NCBI GenBank assembly: GCA_009775195.1
Contig: VSPF01000167.1
Location: 1 to 5,791 of the forward strand
Origin: Muribaculaceae bacterium
Lineage (GTDB): Bacteria > Bacteroidota > Bacteroidia > Bacteroidales > Muribaculaceae
Length of the DNA stretch: 5,791 bases
Direction: 5' to 3'
Shown here: piece after piece, positions 1 through 5,791 of the stretch
Numbering within the stretch: position 1 is the stretch's first letter
Layout: every line of letters starts with the position of its first letter
Program-made: the position numbers and the translations under genes
The notes under the pieces: model-generated
Databases searched by the model: none
What the model was told of the DNA's origin: nothing
What the model saw: the letters and a program-made list of their open reading frames with translations, nothing else

Positions 1-454
1 GACATTATCTCTGAATTTACGTATATGCCTATGTATGCGCACATTGGGCTGAATGAGCAAAATTGTCATGTGCTATGAGCACGGGTATAATGTAAACAGG
101 GTGTCGCCTGAAAATATCGTTTATCTGGTAGTTAAACTTGACTCGATTGTCAAAGACGATAATTATAAGTATTATTTTTCCGATGGTCATGCCGTTTGCA
201 AGATGACTCGGTTTTATGGCAGGGAATCCATAAGCGATATAGATAACATATTGGATAAAAAGTCAATACAAAATAACGACTGGGGAAATGACTATACAAC
301 AAGAGAACGCAAGTAGGCTGAGTTTTTAGTTGGCTCTGACATCCCGCCGGAACATATCGTTATGATGGGTTGCTACAATGAAAGAGCAAGGACGAGGCTA
401 ATCGACAACGGCGTGCAATGTAAAATCATTGTGACTCCAAAATCATATTTTTAA
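1..454 (+). pseudogene. darT: DarT-like DNA ADP-ribosyltransferase toxin, 5'-partial and disrupted by a nonsense codon
   Basis: DarT toxins use NAD+ to attach ADP-ribose to bases of single-stranded DNA (thymidine in the best-studied members), which blocks replication and acts against phage. An open stretch from 53 to 313 encodes family-like segments: HGYNVNRVSPENIVYLVV, then YYFSDGHA, then TRFY, then W-x-x-DY-x-x-RERK. The frame then meets TAG at 314-316. Without changing frame it continues for 45 more codons (317-451) to TAA at 452-454 and still reads as DarT: AEFLV, then IPPEHIV, and an end in P-x-SYF. Relatives have Q-A-E here, so CAG to TAG is the simplest explanation, and the catalytic Glu follows the stop. 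Upstream, this frame has a TGA at 50-52, but frame 1 of bases 1-60 gives FTYMPMYAHIGLNEQ, which resembles the family's YVPFYF region. Dropping one A from the run at 59-62 joins the two. About 60-70 N-terminal residues would lie before the window. darG follows. DarT identity is fairly sure; loss of function is inferred. Confidence 0.8.
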
Positions 455-487
455 CGAGCCTTAACCATATTATTACACGAAATCGGC

Positions 488-495
488 TAACTTTG
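488..495 (+). promoter_or_regulatory. Possible Bacteroidetes -7 promoter box upstream of darG
   Basis: TAACTTTG matches the TAnnTTTG -7 consensus of Bacteroidetes promoters exactly. It lies in the 87-base gap between the darT remnant and darG, and would place a transcript start near 500, giving a leader of about 40 bases before the ATG at 542. No good TTTG/TTG -33 element is visible at the expected distance, so this is a weak-to-moderate call. If real, darG can be transcribed independently of darT. The rest of the 455-541 gap shows no other feature. Confidence 0.45.
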
Positions 496-541
496 CAAAG
501 CATATTATTGTTTGTCCTAAACAGGGCATGGTGATATTATT

Positions 542-1576
542 ATGATTCGTTTTGTCTCAGGCAATATATTTGATGCGCAGGTCGATGCCATAGTTAACAC
601 CGTCAACCTTATGGGGGTGATGGGTAAAGGTATTGCATTGCAATTCAAGGAGCGGTTCAGTAATAATTTCGTCATTTATCAGCAGGCGTGCCGTAATAAA
701 ACAATTGATATTGGCAATTCACTGGTCGTACGAGAAAAATGGCACGGGCGCGATATACTTGTTATTAATTTCCCTACGAAGAAGCACTGGCGTTACCCGT
801 CACAATATGTATTTATTGAAAAAGGACTTGACAACCTGGTTGAGATTATTCGCCAATATGGTATAAAGAGCATCGCCATTCCACCCCTTGGTGCCGGTAA
901 TGGCGGTCTTGAGTGGTCGAAAGTCAGACAATTGATTGTCGATAAATTAAGCGATGTCGATTGTATAATCTACATATTCGAGCCTGGCCAGGTGGCTGAA
1001 ACCATTGACAAAGATGTGAAGCTGACCCCGGCACGAGCCTTGTTGCTATATATGCTTGACCGTCTCCAGCAAGAGGGCTATGATGCAACGGCATTTACGG
1101 CCGTCGAATCGGTATATTTCCTCCAGAAGTTCGGTGCTGCCGATATCTTTAAATTGCAATTTACGCCTTACATATATGGCCCGTATTGCGACTCGGTGCG
1201 GCACATGTTGCACAAGATTGACGGTGCCTATATAAGGGGGTTCGCCGACATGACTAAAAAGCCGTTTGAACCCTTCGACACCATGCATGAGAAAATGGAC
1301 GAAGTGCACCGCTTTGTCGAACAAGATATTATGCTCAGCGATATAGTATATCGCACGTGTGAGTTTCTAAAAGACAACTGGGATGACTTCAGCCTCGAGC
1401 TTCTTTCGTCTGTCGATTTGCTTATGACTGAAAATCCGTTGGCATCTGCCGACGAGATTTATACAAAGTTACGAGCATGGTCTCCGCGAAAAAGCGATTT
1501 GTTCGCTGATGAGCAATATACTATAATGGCTTATAACCATATTGTGCAGGCTAAATCCGACTTACAAATTTATTAG
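542..1576 (+). CDS. darG: DarG antitoxin: macrodomain DNA ADP-ribosyl glycohydrolase with C-terminal DarT-binding domain
   Basis: DarG reverses DarT by hydrolysing ADP-ribose off DNA, and its C-terminal region is reported in studied systems to bind and block the toxin. The 344-residue length fits full-length DarG. Residues 1 to about 155 form the macrodomain: SGNIFDA at 6-12, NTVNLMGVMGKGIALQFK at 19-36, NFPTKKHWR at 76-84 (K80 matches the lysine reported as essential in Thermus aquaticus DarG), and PPLGAGNGGLEW at 114-125, the ADP-ribose-binding loop. Residues 161-344 are the DarG-specific tail: LTPARALLLYML at 161-172, an AVESVYFLQKFG segment, and IYGPYCDSVRHMLHKIDGAY. ATG 542 is the first start after an in-frame TAA at 518 and matches the family N-terminus. 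The gene ends in TAG, so TAG works as a stop here. Every expected motif is intact although the partner toxin is broken. Codon use is AT-rich, unlike cca downstream. The 1577-1676 gap after it holds no further gene. Confidence 0.93.
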   Translation: MIRFVSGNIFDAQVDAIVNTVNLMGVMGKGIALQFKERFSNNFVIYQQACRNKTIDIGNSLVVREKWHGRDILVINFPTKKHWRYPSQYVFIEKGLDNLVEIIRQYGIKSIAIPPLGAGNGGLEWSKVRQLIVDKLSDVDCIIYIFEPGQVAETIDKDVKLTPARALLLYMLDRLQQEGYDATAFTAVESVYFLQKFGAADIFKLQFTPYIYGPYCDSVRHMLHKIDGAYIRGFADMTKKPFEPFDTMHEKMDEVHRFVEQDIMLSDIVYRTCEFLKDNWDDFSLELLSSVDLLMTENPLASADEIYTKLRAWSPRKSDLFADEQYTIMAYNHIVQAKSDLQIY

Positions 1577-1638
1577 TGGCTGCAATGCACTATTTGACAT
1601 AAAACGATGTGTGTAAAACGCACTAATAAACACACCGA

Positions 1639-1670
1639 TTGTGGCGTTTCAAAAAAATGTGCTAACTTTG
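1639..1670 (+). promoter_or_regulatory. Probable Bacteroidetes promoter for the cca-helicase operon
   Basis: A TTG at 1639-1641 (-33-like) is followed 21 bases later by TAACTTTG at 1663-1670, an exact TAnnTTTG -7 box. Transcription would start around 1673-1677, almost on the ATG at 1677, so the mRNA would be leaderless or have only a few untranslated bases. The box also argues against the upstream in-frame GTG at 1641 as the start, since that codon would lie inside the promoter. The same 12 bases, GCTAACTTTGCA, occur upstream of darG at 486-497. Confidence 0.6.
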
Positions 1671-1676
1671 CACACT

Positions 1677-3110
1677 ATGAATCTCAAAGCCAAGCTTAAG
1701 TCAAAGATATTCCATACCGTGGGCGGCGTTGCCGATGCCATGGGGCGCGAGTGCTATGTCGTGGGCGGCTATGTGCGTGACATCATTATCGGTCGTGATT
1801 CCAAGGACATAGACTTTGTCACCGTCGGTTCGGGCATCGACCTCGCCCGCAAGGTTGCCGAGGCCATGGGGCCCAATACGGCCCTGGCGGTTTATCGCAA
1901 CTATGGTACCGCCCAGGTGCACAAGGGGCATACCGAGCTCGAGTTCGTAGGGGCGCGCCGCGAGTCATATAACCGCGACTCGCGCAATCCTATAGTCGAA
2001 GACGGCACCCTCGACGACGACTTGGCGCGCCGCGACTTCACTATCAACGCCATGGCCATTTCGGTCAACGAGGCCAACTTCGGCGAGGTCATCGACCGCT
2101 ACGACGGCCTCGGCGACATAGAGCGTCGCATAATCCGCACGCCGCTCGACCCCGATGTGACTTTCTCCGACGACCCCCTGCGCATGTTGCGCTGCATCCG
2201 GTTTGCCACGCAGCTCGACTTCGACATCGACCCTGTGACTTTCGCAGCTCTGCGCCGCAATGCCCCGCGCATTGAGATTATATCTGCCGAGCGTATCAAA
2301 GACGAGCTATTCAAAATCATGGCCGCGCCAAAGCCCTCAATCGGTTGGACTTACTTGCTCGAGAGCGGCCTCTTAGCCATAATATTGCCTGAACTGGCCC
2401 GTATGAAAGGCGTGGAGGTCGTGAAGGGACGCGCACACAAAGATAACTTTTATCATACAATGGCCGTCCTCGACAGTGTCGCCGAGGCTTCCGACAACAT
2501 ATACCTCCGTTGGGCGGCTCTCTTCCACGACATTGGCAAGCCCGTGACAAAGCATTTCGACGACGAGCGCGGCTGGACCTTCCATAACCACAACTTTGTC
2601 GGTGCCAAGATGGTGAAGACCATCTTCCGCCGCATGAAGTTTCCCCTCGGCGCCGAGCTCAACTATGTCGCCAAATTGGTCGAGCTGCACATGCGCCCCA
2701 TCGCCCTTGTCGAAGACGAGGTGACCGACAGTGCCGTGCGCCGCCTTGCCAACTACGCCGAGGAAGACCTCGCCGACCTGATGCTCCTCGCCCGTGCCGA
2801 CATAACCAGCAAGGACGAGGCGCGCAAGGCACGCTACCTTGCCAACTTCGACCTGGTGGAGCAAAAATTTCGCGACACCGATGCCAAAGACCGTGAGCGC
2901 AACCGCAAAAACCCTGTCGACGGTACCGAGATTATGGCTCTCTTCGGTCTGCCACAGTGCCCCCTGGTTGGTTATTTTGCTAAAAACCTAAAGCAGGCAA
3001 TCAAGGATTGCGAAATCGAGGACAACCGCCGAGCCGCCTTCGAGTACCTGCTGAAACTGGCCAAGGATGCCGGCATAGAGCCGCTCTACGACCCCTTGGA
3101 GCGTGAATGA
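1677..3110 (+). CDS. cca: CCA tRNA nucleotidyltransferase (class II, HD-domain type)
   Basis: This is a cytoplasmic enzyme of the class II nucleotidyltransferase / poly(A) polymerase family. In bacteria with this architecture it builds or repairs the 3' CCA end of tRNAs from CTP and ATP. The protein has 477 residues, normal for Bacteroidales relatives. The head has GGYVRD at 30-35 and the metal-binding D-x-D at D44/D46 (KDIDFV). RRDFTINAMA at 118-127 and DDPLRMLR at 165-172 follow, with ERIKDEL at 205-211 in the neck. An HD phosphohydrolase domain comes next: H260 in FYHTMAVLD, H284-D285 in LFHDIGK, and H303/H305 in HNHNFVGAKM. Such HD domains often carry phosphodiesterase or phosphatase activity. 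ATG 1677 is chosen over GTG 1641 because family proteins begin this way and GTG 1641 sits in the promoter. The stop overlaps the helicase start. A poly(A) polymerase role cannot be excluded from sequence alone. Confidence 0.92.
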   Translation: MNLKAKLKSKIFHTVGGVADAMGRECYVVGGYVRDIIIGRDSKDIDFVTVGSGIDLARKVAEAMGPNTALAVYRNYGTAQVHKGHTELEFVGARRESYNRDSRNPIVEDGTLDDDLARRDFTINAMAISVNEANFGEVIDRYDGLGDIERRIIRTPLDPDVTFSDDPLRMLRCIRFATQLDFDIDPVTFAALRRNAPRIEIISAERIKDELFKIMAAPKPSIGWTYLLESGLLAIILPELARMKGVEVVKGRAHKDNFYHTMAVLDSVAEASDNIYLRWAALFHDIGKPVTKHFDDERGWTFHNHNFVGAKMVKTIFRRMKFPLGAELNYVAKLVELHMRPIALVEDEVTDSAVRRLANYAEEDLADLMLLARADITSKDEARKARYLANFDLVEQKFRDTDAKDRERNRKNPVDGTEIMALFGLPQCPLVGYFAKNLKQAIKDCEIEDNRRAAFEYLLKLAKDAGIEPLYDPLERE

Positions 3111-4561
3111 TGGACGATAAGGAATTTGCCGCCGAGGTGCTGTTGGCACTGCCATACCGCGCCAACGACCAGCAGGTCGCCGTAGTGGCGGCATTGTCGC
3201 GTTTCTGCGCAATAGGGGCGCGACCCGACGGCGTGTTCGTGCTCAACGGCTATGCCGGCACGGGCAAGACCTCGCTTACGGGCGCCCTGGTCAAGACCTT
3301 GACGGCCCACAAACGCGCCGTGATGCTGCTTGCCCCTACTGGGCGCGCCGCCAAGGTGTTCAGTGCCAATTCGGGTGGTTTTCCGGCATATACCATACAT
3401 CGCAAAATCTACCGCCACGACCCCAACGGCGTGACCAACGGCTGGGGCAACATGCACATGCCGGCTGAGAACAAGTTGCGCGACGCCGTCTTTATCGTCG
3501 ACGAAGCCTCGATGATAGGCGTCGGCGACGGCAAGGGCGACAGCCTACTCGACGACCTCGTTACCTTTGTCTACGCCGGCGAGGGTTGCCGGCTAATACT
3601 CATCGGCGATACGGCCCAGCTTCCCCCGGTAGGTTCTGACCGCAGCCCGGCCATGAATCCCGACGTGCTGCGCCGCCTCGGCCTGAAGGTGACTCATGCC
3701 ACGCTCACCGAGACCGCGCGCCAGGCTGCCGACTCGGGCATACTCTTCAATGCCACGCGCCTGCGACGCACCATGGCCGCGATTACCAAGCGCCAGGCGG
3801 AGGGTGCCACGGGGCCTATGCCCATACCGAAATTGCGCCCGGCCGACGATGTGGTCGTGGTGGCGCACGAAGACCTGCCCGAGATACTTACATCGTCGTA
3901 TGCCGACGGGATTTCCGACACCATACTTATCACCCTGAGCAACCGACGCGCTGCCGACTACAATGCCGCCATACGCACCGAGGTGCTATATCGCGAAGAC
4001 GAAGTCATGCGCGACGATATGCTCATAGTGTCGCGAAACCATTATTTCGGCAAGAAGGTGGGCGGCATCGACTTCGTTGCCAACGGCGACATCCTCACCG
4101 TCGTTGCCGTCTATGGCAGCGAGACGCGCTATGGTCTCCGTTTTGCCGACGTGCGCCTATCGCTGCCCGTGCCCGACGGCGAACCTGTGGAGTTCGATAT
4201 CAAGATTTTGCTCGACAGCCTTGCCTCGCCCGAGGCTGGTATCTCGCAGGAAGCCTGGAACGCCCTCTACTACGGCCTCATGGCCGACAACGGCCCATAC
4301 GCCGACCGCCCCGTCGACGCGCGTCTGAGGGCCCTGCGCACCGACCCATACTGGACGGCCCTCCACGTGAAATACGCCTACGCCGTGACCTGTCACAAAG
4401 CCCAGGGCGGCCAGTGGTCCGACGTCTATGTCGACCTCGGCTACATACCCGACGACGCGCTCAACCTGGGCCTGTACCGCTGGCTCTATACCGCTGTCAC
4501 ACGCGCACGCCGCACGCTCTACCTCATAGCGCCCCCCGACGCCCTACTCGAAAAAAGCTAA
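3107..4561 (+). CDS. RecD-like superfamily 1 ATP-dependent DNA helicase
   Basis: The 484-residue protein carries the helicase motifs in order. A Q-motif-like DQQVAVVAAL begins at about residue 21. Walker A is GYAGTGKT at 48-55. Walker B is FIVDEAS with D132-E133. Motif III is GDTAQLPPVGS at 167-177. Motif IV is TARQAADSGI with R205. The C-terminal half has TCHKAQGGQW at 428-437 (UvrD_C_2-like) and the motif VI arginines in AVTRARRTL (R466, R468). Residues of roughly 300-400 form an insert between the core halves, partly beta-rich (NGDILTVVAVYG), as in RecD2/Pif1-like enzymes. It most likely unwinds DNA 5' to 3' using ATP; direction and substrate are inferred from the family. The start overlaps the cca stop in ATGATG, so ATG 3107 or ATG 3110 could be used and translation is probably coupled. 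It lacks the long N-terminal region of RecD2. True Pif1 is a possible alternative label. Confidence 0.88.
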   Translation: MMDDKEFAAEVLLALPYRANDQQVAVVAALSRFCAIGARPDGVFVLNGYAGTGKTSLTGALVKTLTAHKRAVMLLAPTGRAAKVFSANSGGFPAYTIHRKIYRHDPNGVTNGWGNMHMPAENKLRDAVFIVDEASMIGVGDGKGDSLLDDLVTFVYAGEGCRLILIGDTAQLPPVGSDRSPAMNPDVLRRLGLKVTHATLTETARQAADSGILFNATRLRRTMAAITKRQAEGATGPMPIPKLRPADDVVVVAHEDLPEILTSSYADGISDTILITLSNRRAADYNAAIRTEVLYREDEVMRDDMLIVSRNHYFGKKVGGIDFVANGDILTVVAVYGSETRYGLRFADVRLSLPVPDGEPVEFDIKILLDSLASPEAGISQEAWNALYYGLMADNGPYADRPVDARLRALRTDPYWTALHVKYAYAVTCHKAQGGQWSDVYVDLGYIPDDALNLGLYRWLYTAVTRARRTLYLIAPPDALLEKS

Positions 4562-4601
4562 ACATAAATGACAATTCTTTTGTCCTTTTGTCTTTATGTT
4601 T
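4560..4601 (+). terminator. AT-rich hairpin, probable transcription terminator after the helicase gene
   Basis: Bases 4561-4574 pair with 4588-4600: AACATAAA with TTTATGTT, then GACAA with TTGTC. There is one bulged T at 4569 and a 13-base loop, and A4560/T4601 can add one more pair. The stem starts at the last bases of the helicase stop codon. The downstream strand is only moderately T-rich (TCCTCTACTC), while an A-run (4551-4556) lies before the stem, so a role on the opposite strand is also possible. The stem is nearly all A-T, so strength is uncertain. Confidence 0.5.
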
Positions 4602-4653
4602 CCTCTACTCATCCCAATCCGGCAAACTTAAAAACTATCTAATCTCTATTGCT

Positions 4654-5791
4654 TTGAAACACATTTTATTAGCCTTGGCCATTGGTGCGTCTGCCACCAT
4701 GACCGCCGTCGTGCCCGCGTATCACAACCCCGTGGCACCCGAGTTCCCCATACTCGCATGGTATTCTATTCTGCCCGATTCTGCGCAGACTCCCGGGCGT
4801 TACGACGAGCTTCGCGAGGCCGGCTTCAATATCTCCTTCTCGCATTTCTATCACGACGAACAGCTCGATGCCGCCCTAAAAGCCGCCAAAGGCACCGGTG
4901 TCAAAATCATGGGCACCTCGACAGGGGTCTATAACAATACACGCGAGACCATCACTAAGTACAAGGACGACCCCGGGCTCGCCGGCTGGTTTATGCGCGA
5001 CGAGCCGGTCGCCACTGCCTTTGCCGGACTGTCGGTGCTACGTGACAGCATATTCGCCGCCGACCAGAACAAGCATCTCATGTACCTCAACCTTTTGCCA
5101 ATATTCGTCGCGCCAAAAGACCTTGGCACTCGTGACTACGAGGAATATGTGCAACGTTTTGTCGACGAGGTGCGGTTGCCACTGATATCCTACGACCTCT
5201 ATCCTATCGTGCGCGACGACTCTACCGGCACCGTCTATTGGCGCGAACGCCATTTCGACAACCTCGAGGTTGTGAGCCGCGTGGCACGGCGCAACAATAT
5301 GCCTTTCTGGGCCTTCTGCCTTGCCACAGCGCACCATCCCTACCCCGTGCCCGAAGAGGCGCACATGCGTTTCGAGGCTTTCACGGCCCTGGCCTACGGT
5401 GCGCAGGGTATCGAGTACTTCACCTACTGGCAACCGCCCACAGGCACATGGGACTTCCACCACGCGCCCATCGACGAGACCGGCAAGCGCACCGACGTTT
5501 ACTATAAAATCAAGACCATCAACAGCGAAATCCAGGCCCTCGCCCCCGTGTTTCTCGGAGCCGTGGTCGACGACGTGTCCTTCGTCGGCCCGCGTACCCC
5601 AGTGGGCACCAAGGCCAGGACCGCGCTTCCCGAAGGCTTTGATAGCATCACCACCGACGGTGAGACGCTGCTCGTATCGCAGTTCCACAACGGCAAGAAC
5701 CGCTACATCATGTTCGTCAACGCCGACATCGACCACGCCCAGACCGTCAAGGCCAAACGCCGCAAAGGTCTACGTCGCTACAACCCCGATG
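4654..5791 (+). CDS. Secreted TIM-barrel glycoside hydrolase-like protein (3' end outside window)
   Basis: The frame runs open from TTG 4654 to the window end, giving 379 residues. The TTG start yields a good signal peptide: Met-Lys-His, a hydrophobic core over residues 4-21, and likely cleavage after VPA (residue 22). No ATG or GTG lies in frame between the helicase stop and 4654, and the first internal ATG (4699) would cut the signal in half. The mature part resembles a (beta/alpha)8 glycosidase: AGWFMRDEP at 110-118, where E117 is a candidate acid/base; ISYDLYP at 178-184; PFWAFCLATAHHPYP at 217-231; and YGAQGIEYFTYW at 248-259, where E254 is a candidate second catalytic acid. From about residue 290 it passes into a beta-rich part (VFLGAVVDDV, LLVSQFHNGKNRYIMFVN). 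Bacteroidales proteins of this kind are often labelled beta-galactosidase or GH42-like, but I cannot assign a substrate. It probably acts on glycans in the periplasm or at the cell surface. It lies 92 bases after the helicase gene, beyond the hairpin, so it is likely a separate transcript. Function is moderately sure, gene reality very sure. Confidence 0.75.
   Translation, partial: MKHILLALAIGASATMTAVVPAYHNPVAPEFPILAWYSILPDSAQTPGRYDELREAGFNISFSHFYHDEQLDAALKAAKGTGVKIMGTSTGVYNNTRETITKYKDDPGLAGWFMRDEPVATAFAGLSVLRDSIFAADQNKHLMYLNLLPIFVAPKDLGTRDYEEYVQRFVDEVRLPLISYDLYPIVRDDSTGTVYWRERHFDNLEVVSRVARRNNMPFWAFCLATAHHPYPVPEEAHMRFEAFTALAYGAQGIEYFTYWQPPTGTWDFHHAPIDETGKRTDVYYKIKTINSEIQALAPVFLGAVVDDVSFVGPRTPVGTKARTALPEGFDSITTDGETLLVSQFHNGKNRYIMFVNADIDHAQTVKAKRRKGLRRYNPD

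Noticed and set aside
314..1576. TAG read as glutamine (phage-type code) in this region
   Set aside because: darG ends in TAG at exactly the expected family length, has no internal TAG and uses CAA/CAG for Gln. The flanking chromosomal genes are standard. Only one TAG would benefit, so a nonsense mutation is simpler.
1594..1599. TTGACA resembling a sigma70 -35 box
   Set aside because: There is no matching -10 element at 16-18 bases, and Bacteroidetes use a different promoter form, of which a good example lies downstream.
1609..1635. Hairpin GTGTGT/ACACAC between darG and cca as a terminator
   Set aside because: The stem is only 6 base pairs with a 15-base loop and no following T-run; extension on either side mismatches.
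1641..1676. GTG at 1641 as the start of the cca-like gene
   Set aside because: It lies inside the predicted promoter (the -7 box is at 1663-1670), and the 12 extra residues do not look like part of the family, which begins near the Met encoded at 1677.
2373..2864. Antisense open frame of 163 codons opposite cca
   Set aside because: It mirrors the codon bias of the cca gene, which has all its motifs on the plus strand. No independent start signal or domain is seen.
1952..3349. Three copies of the palindrome GGCGCGCC (1952-1959, 2024-2031, 3342-3349)
   Set aside because: Each falls in GC-rich codons for Ala/Arg or Gly-Arg-Ala within genes, with no common spacing or context, so codon choice explains them.
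4649..4656. TTGCTTTG as a -7 box for the glycosidase-like gene
   Set aside because: It misses the conserved A and would place the transcript start after the TTG codon, removing the signal peptide.
5038..5736. Long antisense open frame of 232 codons on the minus strand
   Set aside because: It lies opposite the glycosidase-like gene, whose strong GC-ending codon bias removes stops on the other strand. Its translation shows no recognisable domain.

Overview
The window looks like chromosomal DNA of a Bacteroidales bacterium, possibly Muribaculaceae (the family placement is a guess). Three things point there: promoter boxes of the form TAnnTTTG instead of sigma70 -35/-10 boxes, no clear Shine-Dalgarno sites, and proteins that read like Bacteroidales orthologues. 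No rRNA, tRNA, CRISPR array or transposase was seen.

Layout, all genes on the + strand. (1) Bases 1-454 hold the remains of a DarT-type DNA ADP-ribosyltransferase toxin whose 5' part lies outside the window. It is broken by an in-frame TAG at 314-316, directly before the Ala-Glu that carries the catalytic glutamate, and probably also by a one-base frameshift in an A-run near 59-62. (2) Bases 542-1576 hold an intact DarG antitoxin: an N-terminal macrodomain that removes ADP-ribose from DNA, and a C-terminal domain typical of DarG. (3) Bases 1677-3110 hold a class II tRNA nucleotidyltransferase (CCA-adding type) with an HD domain. (4) Bases 3107-4561 hold a RecD-like superfamily 1 helicase that overlaps the cca-like gene by 4 bases. 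(5) An AT-rich hairpin at 4560-4601 probably ends the cca-helicase transcript. (6) From 4654 to the end of the window, still open, runs a secreted TIM-barrel protein resembling glycoside hydrolases, read from a TTG start with a signal peptide.

The darTG part is visibly AT-rich in codon choice, while the cca, helicase and hydrolase genes strongly prefer GC-ending codons such as GAC, GCC and CTC. This suggests that darTG is an acquired defence module set beside older chromosomal genes.

The main point of interest is the state of the toxin-antitoxin pair. The toxin reading frame carries disabling lesions while the antitoxin frame is complete and has a possible promoter of its own. That is what one expects from recent loss of a phage-defence toxin with the antitoxin left behind. 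No wholly new system is evident.
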